From Pseudomonas sp. UBA1879 (GTDB taxonomy: Bacteria > Pseudomonadota > Gammaproteobacteria > Pseudomonadales > Pseudomonadaceae): DNA of 64,000 bases. The position numbers were made by a program, and so were the translations under genes. This document shows positions 51,403-58,654 of this stretch, one piece after another; within the stretch, counting starts at the first letter, position 1, and every line of letters starts with the position of its first letter. The notes beneath the pieces were generated by a model. It ran no database searches. It was not told the origin of the DNA and saw nothing but the letters and a program-made list of their open reading frames with translations. The stretch lies in assembly GCF_002338065.1 (NCBI RefSeq), contig NZ_DDHJ01000001.1, positions 124,001-188,000 on the forward strand. Direction: 5' to 3'.

Positions 51403-52050
51403 ATGCGCGTGATTCTGCTGGGAGCTCCCGGGGCCGGTAAAGGTACTCAGGCTACGTTCATTACCAAGCAATTCAACATTCCACAAATCTCCACGGGCGA
51501 CATGCTGCGTGCTGCGGTCAAGGCGGGTACCGAGCTGGGTCTGAAGGCCAAGAGCGTCATGGACAGCGGCGGCCTGGTTTCCGATGACCTGATCATTGGC
51601 CTGATCAAGGACCGCCTGTCGCAGCCGGACTGCGCCAATGGCTGCCTGTTCGACGGTTTCCCCCGCACCATTCCTCAGGCCGAAGCCCTGAAGAACGCCG
51701 GTCTGGCGATTGATCACGTGGTAGAGATCAAGGTCGACGACGAAGAAATCGTCAAGCGCATTTCCGGTCGCCGTGTTCACGAAGGTTCGGGCCGCGTGTA
51801 CCACACCGTTTTCAACCCGCCGAAGGTTGAAGGCAAAGACAACGAAACCGGTGAAGACCTCGTTCAGCGCAAGGACGACGTCGAAGAAACCGTTCGTCAT
51901 CGGCTGTCGGTCTATCACGCTCAGACCGAGCCCCTGGTGAAGTTCTACCAGGAACTGCAAGCCAAAGACGGCACGCCGAAATTCAGCAGCATCGAAGGCA
52001 TCGGCTCCGTGGAAGACATCACTGCCAAGGTAAAGGCAGCACTGGCCTGA
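51403..52050 (+). CDS. adk: Adenylate kinase
   Basis: 215 residues. P-loop LLGAPGAGKGTQATFI, NMP-binding DMLRAAVKAGTELG, FDGFPRTIPQAEAL, LID domain ISGRRVHEGSGRVYHTVFNP without the four zinc Cys, as in other Gram-negative enzymes. Converts AMP and ATP to two ADP. The start at 51403 is the conserved MRVILLGAPG; an ATG five codons upstream is in frame and has GAGGAG in front, so a five-residue longer form is possible. Confidence 0.97.
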   Translation: MRVILLGAPGAGKGTQATFITKQFNIPQISTGDMLRAAVKAGTELGLKAKSVMDSGGLVSDDLIIGLIKDRLSQPDCANGCLFDGFPRTIPQAEALKNAGLAIDHVVEIKVDDEEIVKRISGRRVHEGSGRVYHTVFNPPKVEGKDNETGEDLVQRKDDVEETVRHRLSVYHAQTEPLVKFYQELQAKDGTPKFSSIEGIGSVEDITAKVKAALA

Positions 52051-52070
52051 TCCTCATCGGCGCAGTGATC

Positions 52071-52099
52071 GACGGCCCGCTTGCGGGCCGTTGTTGTTT
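52071..52099 (+). terminator. Rho-independent terminator after adk
   Basis: ACGGCCCGC (52072-52080) / GCGGGCCGT (52083-52091) with a two-base gap in the centre, followed by TGTTGTTT. Placed 21 bases after the stop. Confidence 0.82.
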
Positions 52100-52167
52100 A
52101 TAATGCGCCGCTCGATTGTGTAACGCTTCGTGCGCCCCCTTTCATTCGCTCAACCACGGACACCCCG

Positions 52168-52842
52168 ATGACGACCTTGCTGGCCCTGGACACCGCTACT
52201 GAAGCTTGCTCAGTCGCTTTGCTGCACGACGGCAACGTGCTGACGCATTACGAGGTGATCCCGCGTCTGCATGCGCAGAAACTCCTGCCGATGATCAAAG
52301 ACTTGCTCGCCGAAGCGGGCATTGGCCTGTCTGCGCTAGACGCCATCGCTTTCGGGCGCGGGCCGGGCGCGTTCACCGGCGTGCGCATCGCCATCGGTGT
52401 GGTGCAAGGTCTGGCGTTCGGGCTGGACCGACCGGTGCTGCCGGTGTCCAACCTGGCGGCGCTGGCGCAACGTGCGTTTCGTGAGCAGGGCGTCACGCAG
52501 GTAGCGGCGGCCATCGACGCGCGGATGGATGAAGTGTATTGGGGCTGCTATCGCGAGGTGGCCCGCGAAATGACATTGGTCGGCGCAGAAGCCGTGATGC
52601 CACCTCAATTGGCGGCACTACCCCCTGATGCGTCGGGCGAATGGTTCGGCGCTGGCACCGGCTGGGGCTACGCCGAACGCATCGGCGTCAAACTCGCTGG
52701 TCGGGACGCCACATTGCTGCCCCATGCGCAGGACTTGCTGACCCTGGGCACGTTCGCCTGGCAGCGCGGAGAAGCCATCGTTGCCGATGATGCGCAGCCT
52801 GTTTATCTGCGCGATAAAGTGGCCACGCCAAAAGCGCGATGA
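52168..52842 (+). CDS. tsaB: tRNA threonylcarbamoyladenosine biosynthesis protein TsaB
   Basis: 224 residues. TsaB partners TsaD and TsaE in making t6A37 on tRNAs. ASKHA-type N-terminus LLALDTATEACSVALLHDGN, IPRLHAQKLLPMIKDLLAEA, and IAFGRGPGAFTGVRIAIGVV are all characteristic. Start at MTTLLALD. The adk-tsaB order is conserved in Pseudomonas. Confidence 0.95.
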   Translation: MTTLLALDTATEACSVALLHDGNVLTHYEVIPRLHAQKLLPMIKDLLAEAGIGLSALDAIAFGRGPGAFTGVRIAIGVVQGLAFGLDRPVLPVSNLAALAQRAFREQGVTQVAAAIDARMDEVYWGCYREVAREMTLVGAEAVMPPQLAALPPDASGEWFGAGTGWGYAERIGVKLAGRDATLLPHAQDLLTLGTFAWQRGEAIVADDAQPVYLRDKVATPKAR

Positions 52843-53035
52843 TCCTCTCAGGCTGACTCAGCGGCCAAGCTCTACCTCACGAAAGGAGGCTAGCCACTTC
52901 TCATCCTCAGCCGCTACATGCCCAATCTGCGACATAAGTCACAGCGTTTGCTACCGTTCGGCGATATTTGCCTGGTTTCTACTCGAAGGTTTTAAACATT
53001 TGGCAATAACTGTGGTCTAGTTATCGTTCACGTAT

Positions 53036-53064
53036 TTGCTTAGTTGCCCGCGTGAGATTAAATT
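53036..53064 (+). promoter_or_regulatory. Predicted sigma-70 promoter for the 53.1-55 kb genes
   Basis: TTGCTT (53036-53041) and TAAATT (53059-53064) with an ideal 17-base spacer in an AT-rich patch, 28 bases before the next start codon. It would drive the small unknown gene, the DUF72 gene and the extensin-like gene. Confidence 0.5.
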
Positions 53065-53092
53065 GCCACTACAAGACGCCGAGTAAACATCG

Positions 53093-53389
53093 ATGCGGAT
53101 TAACGGTCCTTCACAACGTTCGTACCCGATCAAGCGCAAGCCCCGCAAAGGCCCAGCGACTATCGACAGTGCCTCTGAAGAAGTGATCGTCGACGACGAT
53201 ATCGAAGTCGTTGCGCAGTCCCCTCGTCGTCAAACCGGTAACACGGCCAATGTGCCCGCTCGCCAGCAGGACATCATCTTCCCGCGGGCCATGAGTCGCC
53301 GGGTCGCCAATGCCCTGAGCAGCTATCTGACGACGTCAACGTTCGTCGATTGGGACCTTGAAGTCTCGGGTCTCGATCTGCACGTTTGA
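53093..53389 (+). CDS. Small conserved hypothetical protein
   Basis: 98 residues. Basic, probably disordered N-terminus (MRINGPSQRSYPIKRKPRKG), an acidic stretch (EEVIVDDDIEV), and a helical C-terminal part ending RRVANALSSYLTTSTFVDWD-LEVSGLDLHV. The conserved-looking C-terminus suggests a protein-binding tail. Its stop codon overlaps the TTG start of the DUF72 gene (53386-53389), so the two are translationally coupled. No family recognised. Confidence 0.65.
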   Translation: MRINGPSQRSYPIKRKPRKGPATIDSASEEVIVDDDIEVVAQSPRRQTGNTANVPARQQDIIFPRAMSRRVANALSSYLTTSTFVDWDLEVSGLDLHV

Positions 53390-54258
53390 ACATCGCCAAC
53401 TTTCCTTATTACATCGGTTGTCCCTCCTGGAGTGAAAACGCCTGGCGTCAATCGTTGTACCCGCAAGACGCCCGCCCCAATGATTTGCTGGCGCTATACG
53501 CCCAAGTCTTCAATGCCGTCGAAGGCAACACCACGTTCTATGCCCGCCCGAAAGACATCACCGTCGAGCGCTGGGCTCACGTCTTGCCAGCGCATTTTCG
53601 CTTCACCGCCAAGTTTCCCCGGGACATCAGCCACGGCGGCGATCTGCGTGAACACCTCAGCGCTGCCCAGGATTTCCTGAAGTTGCTCGCGCCTCTGGGC
53701 GATCGGATTCAACCGCTGTGGCTGCAACTCCCTGCGACCTTTACACCTCACCGCCTCGGCGAGCTGGCCACGTTCCTCGACGCGCTGGAAGGTCAGGCCT
53801 TGGCAGTCGAGGTCCGCAACATGGGGTTCTTCGACAAGGGCGAAGGCGAGCGCGTGCTCAATCGTCTGTTGTTGGAGCGGGGCGTTGAGCGCATTTGTCT
53901 GGATTCGCGGCCGCTGTTCAGTTGCGTGTCCACCGATCCCGCTGTGCTGCACGCACAGTCGAAAAAACCGAAAGTCCCCGTGTGCCCTGCGGCCCTGACG
54001 CGCTTTCCGCAAGTGCGTTTCATTGGGCGGCCAGAGCTGGAGGCCAATCAGCCGTTTATCGAGCAGTGGGCCGTGAAGGTGGCAGGCTGGATCGAAGAGG
54101 GCCGCACGCCCTACGTTTTTCTGCATACGCCCGACAACATCCGTGCCCCTGATCTTGCGCGACGTTTCCATCGGCACTTGATGACATTGCTGCCGGGGCT
54201 GTCGGACTTGCCAACGCTGGAGCGTGGCCCAGAAGTGGAGCAACTGGGCTTGTTGTGA
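53386..54258 (+). CDS. DUF72 domain-containing protein (YecE family)
   Basis: 290 residues, TIM-barrel-like DUF72 family. YYIGCPSWSENAWRQSLYPQ and VFNAVEGNTTFYARPKDITV (the conserved N-x-V-E-x-N-x-x-F-Y) are diagnostic; later AVEVRNMGFFDKGEGERVLN and PYVFLHTPDN. Biochemical role unknown. The family N-terminus begins immediately before YYIG, and the only in-frame start upstream is TTG at 53386, so this rare start is probably real. Overlaps the upstream gene by four bases and is close to the extensin-like gene. Confidence 0.88.
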   Translation: MNIANFPYYIGCPSWSENAWRQSLYPQDARPNDLLALYAQVFNAVEGNTTFYARPKDITVERWAHVLPAHFRFTAKFPRDISHGGDLREHLSAAQDFLKLLAPLGDRIQPLWLQLPATFTPHRLGELATFLDALEGQALAVEVRNMGFFDKGEGERVLNRLLLERGVERICLDSRPLFSCVSTDPAVLHAQSKKPKVPVCPAALTRFPQVRFIGRPELEANQPFIEQWAVKVAGWIEEGRTPYVFLHTPDNIRAPDLARRFHRHLMTLLPGLSDLPTLERGPEVEQLGLL

Positions 54259-54302
54259 GGTCAGTTAGAGGGATGCCACTGTCCTCACTGCGGAACCTGC
54301 CC

Positions 54303-55001
54303 ATGCGCGGCTCGACCTTTTTCCTGTTATTGCTGCTGATGTGTGTCGGCATCGGGCTGTCGGTCTGGCGCGGCTGGCTGCCGGTGCCGGCACGCTGGAA
54401 CCCCTGGGCGCCGCTGGACGTACGCGAACAACCGAACTTCCTTACGTCCTTCAAACTCATGCGCCTGCGTGAGGATCCGACGCTGTGCGATCAGGCGCTG
54501 CAAACCTCCAGTTTGCGTTACTCCCATCAGGCCGACAGTGACGCTGCCGCCAAATGCCCGCTGAGCAATACCCTGCGCATTCAGGGTGGGGATGTGGCCC
54601 TCAGCAGCAGCTTTCTGTCGAGCTGTCCTTTGGCGGTCGCCTACGCCATGTTCGACATCCATGGTTTGCAACCCGCTGCGCAAGCGGTATTCGGGCAGAA
54701 CGTCACGCAAATCGATCACCTCGGCAGCTTCGCCTGTCGCAACGTCTACAACCGCAGCGAGGGGCGCCTGAGTCAGCACGCGTCGGCCAATGCGCTGGAC
54801 ATTGCGGGATTTCGTCTGGCGGATGGCAGGCGAATTTCCGTACTCAAGGATTGGAAAGATGAAGGTGACAACGGAACATTTCTGAGGCTGGTCAGAAAGG
54901 GCGCGTGTCAGCAGTTCAACACCGTGCTGGGGCCGGATTACAACGCCGCACACCGAAATCATTTTCACGTGGACATGGGGCGGTGGCGGGTGTGTCGGTA
55001 G
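54303..55001 (+). CDS. Extensin-like family protein
   Basis: 232 residues from ATG 54303; in-frame starts at 54273 and 54255 (overlapping the DUF72 stop) are possible and none has a strong Shine-Dalgarno sequence. N-terminal anchor/signal helix (STFFLLLLLMCVGIGLSVW), then the Extensin-like_C domain: five or more Cys, ACRNVYNRSEGRLSQHASAN, ALDIAGFRLADGRRISVLKD and GPDYNAAHRNHFHVDMG. The H-x-x-x-x-A-x-D and HxH pattern resembles LAS/VanY-type zinc peptidases, hinting at a periplasmic cell-wall peptidase fold; that is inference. Confidence 0.82.
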   Translation: MRGSTFFLLLLLMCVGIGLSVWRGWLPVPARWNPWAPLDVREQPNFLTSFKLMRLREDPTLCDQALQTSSLRYSHQADSDAAAKCPLSNTLRIQGGDVALSSSFLSSCPLAVAYAMFDIHGLQPAAQAVFGQNVTQIDHLGSFACRNVYNRSEGRLSQHASANALDIAGFRLADGRRISVLKDWKDEGDNGTFLRLVRKGACQQFNTVLGPDYNAAHRNHFHVDMGRWRVCR

Positions 55002-55021
55002 CGTCAGTTCTGTCGGCGTGA

Positions 55022-55100
55022 TCTGGCTCGCGATCGCGTTTTATCTGTCACCACTGCGCCGTCCGACCTACTGCATCGCGAGCAAGCTCACGCCTACAGA
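55022..55100. repeat. REP element, GCGAGCAAGCTCACGCC family
   Basis: GGCTCGCGATCGCG (about 55025-55038) faces CATCGCGAGCAAGCTCACGC (55073-55092) ending CTACAG. The second half matches 13960-13986. Confidence 0.65.
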
Positions 55101-55118
55101 GTCAGCGTTCCGCTCTGA

Positions 55119-55748
55119 TCAAGCCGCGATCCGCAGATTCTGCAACACAATCGGGCGCGCCCAACCATTGTCAAATTCCAGATGACGCTGCTGTTCGGTC
55201 ATTTCTTCAGCGCTGTACGGCGTGGCGGGTTTGTCAGCCAAGTCCCATTCGAATTCGGCGATGGGCAGGAACAGTGGGCGTGGCTGAGGGCCTGGGCCCG
55301 GATCGACGCTGTCGTCATAAGGATTCAGCACGGTGGGGCGAACCCAACTGCTGTCGATTTCCAGATTGCGTTGCTGTTCGATCATTTCGCTGGCGCTGAA
55401 TGGCACCGGACGTTTGGCCAGGTCCCATTCGAATTCGGCGATGGGCAGAAACAGCGGCTCAGGCGGGGCAATTTCTGTGTCCACGACCGGGCATTCGCGC
55501 TGCTCTACGATTTTGCCCAATGTTCTGGCGCCCGCGACGGGTTCGCCGGTCATGCTGTCCGTTGTGGCGGCAATGACGCTGTATTCGGACGGGGTCGTTG
55601 CGTTGTCATCGACTTGCTGCGCCATCGCACGGGCAAACGCATCCTGCCAAAGCTGCGTGACGCCGCTCAGGGTTTCGGTATTGCGTACGCTGTAGTCGCC
55701 TACGTACGTCAAATAACCTATCGGAGATGTTTGCTGAATGTCTGACAT
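55119..55748 (-). CDS. Unknown protein with an internal ~46-residue duplication
   Basis: 209 residues, no signal peptide or membrane helix. N-terminal ~90 residues (MSDIQQTSPIGYLTYVGDYS; LWQDAFARAMAQQVDDNATT) are followed by two copies of one module: PLFLPIAEFEWDLAKRPVPF-SASEMIEQQRNLEIDSSWVRP and PLFLPIAEFEWDLADKPATP-YSAEEMTEQQRHLEFDNGWARP, joined by a Pro/Gly-rich linker. The 14 residues PLFLPIAEFEWDLA are identical in both. Acidic overall. No family recognised. Divergent from rsmJ (98-bp gap); Shine-Dalgarno sequence weak. Confidence 0.75.
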   Translation of the reverse strand: MSDIQQTSPIGYLTYVGDYSVRNTETLSGVTQLWQDAFARAMAQQVDDNATTPSEYSVIAATTDSMTGEPVAGARTLGKIVEQRECPVVDTEIAPPEPLFLPIAEFEWDLAKRPVPFSASEMIEQQRNLEIDSSWVRPTVLNPYDDSVDPGPGPQPRPLFLPIAEFEWDLADKPATPYSAEEMTEQQRHLEFDNGWARPIVLQNLRIAA

Positions 55749-55846
55749 AAGCGCTCAGTACATGCCGTGGGTCTGGCAAAATGCCGGATACTTTTGTTAT
55801 CGGCAGATGTTGCCAATCATTAAGAAAATTTGAGCGTGTTGAAGAG

Positions 55847-56629
55847 ATGACTGAGCAGCAAGCGGGCAGCCGCATTCGGGTCGAAGCCCTCACCCCTGAA
55901 GCCCTGAAAAGCGCCGAGCAGTGGGCCCTCCGTTTGGGGCTGCCGCTGGATGATGCCGACGCCGATTTTGCCCTGCAACTGACTGACGCTGGCCTGCAAT
56001 TGCAACAGCTGGGCGACGATGCGCCGGGGCCTGTGCGGGTGGATTTCGTCGAAGGCAAAGCGGCTCACCGGCGCCTGTTTGGCGGAGGCAGCGGGCAGAT
56101 GATCGCCAAGGCCGTGGGCGTTCAGCCGGGTGTCAGACCTCGGGTGCTGGACGCCACGGCGGGGCTGGGCAAGGATGCGTTCGTGCTGGCGAGCCTGGGG
56201 TGTGACATGAGCCTGATCGAACGTCAGCCGATCATCGCGGCGCTGCTCGAAGACGGTCTGGCGCGCGGGGCTCAGGACCTCGACGTGGGCGCGATCATTG
56301 GCCAGATGCGTCTGCTGACGGGCAATGCCATCCACCTGATGCGCCACTGGGAAGGCGAACCCCCGCAAGTCATCTACCTGGACCCGATGTTCCCGCATCG
56401 CGAGAAAACCGCGCTGGTAAAGAAAGAGATGCGACTGTTTCGTCCGTTGGTGGGCGACGACCTGGACGCTCCGGCCTTGCTGGAAGCGGCCTTGGCATTG
56501 GCGACTCACCGCGTCGTGGTAAAACGCCCGCGCAAGGCGCCGTGCATCGAAGGCGCGAAGCCGGGGTATGCCCTGGATGGAAAATCCAGCCGGTATGACG
56601 TGTACCCGAAGAAGGCGTTGAAGCCGTAG
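55847..56629 (+). CDS. rsmJ: 16S rRNA (guanine1516-N2)-methyltransferase RsmJ
   Basis: 260 residues, close to the family length. SAM-binding RVLDATAGLGKDAFVLASLG, acidic loop SLIERQPIIAALLEDGL, and the catalytic DPMFP motif in IYLDPMFPHREKTALVKKEM; C-terminal VVKRPRKAPCIEGAKPGYAL. Methylates G1516 of 16S rRNA. Start at MTEQQAGSRI; the in-frame Met at 55781 gives an extension with no family match. Confidence 0.92.
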   Translation: MTEQQAGSRIRVEALTPEALKSAEQWALRLGLPLDDADADFALQLTDAGLQLQQLGDDAPGPVRVDFVEGKAAHRRLFGGGSGQMIAKAVGVQPGVRPRVLDATAGLGKDAFVLASLGCDMSLIERQPIIAALLEDGLARGAQDLDVGAIIGQMRLLTGNAIHLMRHWEGEPPQVIYLDPMFPHREKTALVKKEMRLFRPLVGDDLDAPALLEAALALATHRVVVKRPRKAPCIEGAKPGYALDGKSSRYDVYPKKALKP

Positions 56630-56663
56630 ACGTTCTCCACGCGATGTCGGCTCGCCACATTCA

Positions 56664-56766
56664 TGTGGGAGCCGACTTGCTGCGGGCGGCGATCCGACGA
56701 ATGCGTCGGGTCAGACATCCTGATATTGCCTGAGATACCGCTTTCGCCAGCAAGCCGGCTCCCACA
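56664..56766. repeat. REP palindrome, GTGGGAGCC family
   Basis: TGTGGGAGCC (56664-56673) and GGCTCCCACA (56757-56766), with AAGCCGGC/GCCGACTTGC-type inner arms and a ~60-base centre. Lies between rsmJ and the convergent TetR gene. Confidence 0.78.
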
Positions 56767-56807
56767 GTGGGTGATGTAAGGCATGCATTCGGCGGTGCAG
56801 CTCGAAT

Positions 56808-57461
56808 TCAGCCTCTGTAAGCCTTCAAAAACAACGCCACCACTTCCTGCACATGCTGTTCGCTGGTCTGTTCATCCGGCACGCCGCCGTTGCCGATCAG
56901 CAATCGGAAGTTGCACACGCCCTTGATCAGACTCAGAAAGTGCCCCGCCGCGCTGACGGGCGAATCGAAATGCAGCCCCTCGGTGTCGTTCACCCGCGTC
57001 AGAAAACGCTCCATTTCCTGAAGGATGCGTTGCGGACCGGCTTCGAAGAACACCGCTGACAGCGACGTGTCCTGGGTGCCGAGAGCGATCATCAGGCGAT
57101 GCAGCTCGATGGATTCGGGGCTATTGATCAGGCTGTGAAAGCCCCTCGCAATCCCCAGCAATACCTTCTCCACGGGCGCATTTTGCGCGACGACCACAAA
57201 CAGTTCAGGCAACTGTTCCTCGCAACGGGCCACCACGGCCGCTGAAAACAGTGTCTCTTTGTCGGTGAAATGGCTGTAGACCGTCAGTTTGGAAACACCG
57301 GCTTCAGCTGCCACGGCATCCATGCTGGTACCCGCATAGCCGTTGCGCACGAACAGGTCCTTGGCCGCGTCCAGAATCGCCTTGCGCTTGGCCAAGTCTT
57401 TAGGGCGGCCGGGGCCGACAGTAGTAGGGGATTCGGTCAGAGAGTCGTCAGGCATATTCAT
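56808..57461 (-). CDS. TetR family repressor of the adjacent RND efflux genes
   Basis: 217 residues. N-terminal HTH: RKAILDAAKDLFVRNGYAGT, SMDAVAAEAGVSKLTVYSHF, TDKETLFSAAVVARCEEQ. The C-terminal domain (LIALGTQDTSLSAVFFEAGP) resembles AcrR/TetR_C regulators of multidrug pumps. Divergent from the efflux genes with a 26-bp dyad (57466-57491) in the 86-bp gap, so it probably represses the pump and itself. Start at 57461 (MNMPDDS) chosen because 57455 lies two codons in and an upstream ATG (57497) would overlap the dyad; the Shine-Dalgarno sequence is weak for all. Confidence 0.88.
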   Translation of the reverse strand: MNMPDDSLTESPTTVGPGRPKDLAKRKAILDAAKDLFVRNGYAGTSMDAVAAEAGVSKLTVYSHFTDKETLFSAAVVARCEEQLPELFVVVAQNAPVEKVLLGIARGFHSLINSPESIELHRLMIALGTQDTSLSAVFFEAGPQRILQEMERFLTRVNDTEGLHFDSPVSAAGHFLSLIKGVCNFRLLIGNGGVPDEQTSEQHVQEVVALFLKAYRG

Positions 57462-57465
57462 TTTG

Positions 57466-57491
57466 ATTAGTGGACTGTTCAGTTCGGTAAT
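57466..57491. promoter_or_regulatory. Predicted TetR operator
   Basis: ATTAGTGGACTGTT (57466-57479) and CAGTTCGGTAAT (57480-57491) form an imperfect dyad: half sites ATTAGTGGACTG and ATTACCGAACTG agree at 9 of 12 positions. It lies five bases from the repressor start codon and 56 bases before the efflux adaptor gene. Confidence 0.6.
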
Positions 57492-57547
57492 TCTCAATAT
57501 ACTCGCCAGTACAATTATTCAAAGCTCTCTTACCAAGGTGCCACACC

Positions 57548-58648
57548 ATGTTTCGCGATGCCTTGTTTCTTGCTGTACCCATCTGTCTGGCGGCGTTGCT
57601 GGCCGGCTGCGGTCAGGACGCCTCGGTCCCTGCTACCGTACGCCCCGCGATGGTTGTGCAACCACAGCCGTCGGCCCAATCCATGGACAGCTACCCTGGC
57701 GAAGTCCGTGCCCGTTTCGAGCCGGACCTGGCGTTTCGCATCCCTGGCAAAGTCAGCAAACGCCTCGTCGAAGAGGGCGAGCGGGTCAAGGCCAATCAGC
57801 CGCTGGCCGAACTCGATGCACAAGACGTGCGCTTGCAACTGGATGCCACGCGGGCGCAAGTCGCGGCGGCCGAGGCGAACCTGCAGATGGTCCGCTCGGA
57901 GCGTGACCGTTACAAGACGTTGATAGACCGGCAAATGGTCAGCAAATCGCAGTTCGACAACGCCGAAAATCTGTATCGCGCGGGCGATGCGCGCCTCAGA
58001 CAACTGAAGGCTGAACTCACGGTCGCCGACAATCAGACCGGTTACGCGGTACTTCGTGCGTCCCAGGATGGCGTCGTCGCCAAACGCTTGGTCGAGGTGG
58101 GTCAAGTGGTGGCGGCGGGGCAGACCGTGTTCACCCTCGCTGCCGATGGCGAGCGCGAGGTGTCGATCAGCCTGCCGGAGCAGAATTACGGCCGTTTCAA
58201 GATCGGTGACCCGGTGTCTGTCGAGTTGTGGACCCAGCGGGAACAGCGTTTTCCTGGCCGTATTCGCGAGCTGTCCCCCGCAGCGGATCCGCGATCTCGC
58301 ACGTTTGCCGCGCGCATCGCTTTCGCAGGCGGCAAAGTGCCCGCCGAATTGGGGCAAAGCGCCCGCGTGTTCATTGCGTCCGAACACAATGTCCCCCTGT
58401 CTGTACCGTTGTCGGCCTTGACTGCCGAGCAGGGGCAGACCTACGTCTGGCGTCTGCAAAGCGACAGCACCCTCAAGCGCACCCCCGTTCAAGTCGGCCC
58501 TTATGGTCAGGAATCGGTGCCGGTGCTGGGGGGGCTCGAAGCCAGTGACTGGGTGGTGGCAGCGGGCGTTCACGTGCTGCACGACGGCGAGCAGGTTCGC
58601 CCGGTCGATCGCAGCAACCGTGCGGTGAAACTGGCGGCGAAGGAGTAA
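57548..58648 (+). CDS. RND efflux periplasmic adaptor lipoprotein
   Basis: 366 residues. Lipoprotein signal with lipobox LAGC (Cys21 approx.) after FLAVPICLAALLAGC; biotinyl-lipoyl barrel (YPGEVRARFEPDLAFRIPGK, VSKRLVEEGERVKANQPLAE), alpha-hairpin (~100-165) and beta-barrel (VSISLPEQNYGRFKIGDPVS). Bridges the inner-membrane pump to an outer-membrane TolC-type channel. Directly upstream of the pump gene (6-bp gap), and divergent from the TetR gene. Confidence 0.93.
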   Translation: MFRDALFLAVPICLAALLAGCGQDASVPATVRPAMVVQPQPSAQSMDSYPGEVRARFEPDLAFRIPGKVSKRLVEEGERVKANQPLAELDAQDVRLQLDATRAQVAAAEANLQMVRSERDRYKTLIDRQMVSKSQFDNAENLYRAGDARLRQLKAELTVADNQTGYAVLRASQDGVVAKRLVEVGQVVAAGQTVFTLAADGEREVSISLPEQNYGRFKIGDPVSVELWTQREQRFPGRIRELSPAADPRSRTFAARIAFAGGKVPAELGQSARVFIASEHNVPLSVPLSALTAEQGQTYVWRLQSDSTLKRTPVQVGPYGQESVPVLGGLEASDWVVAAGVHVLHDGEQVRPVDRSNRAVKLAAKE

Positions 58649-58654
58649 GCACGG

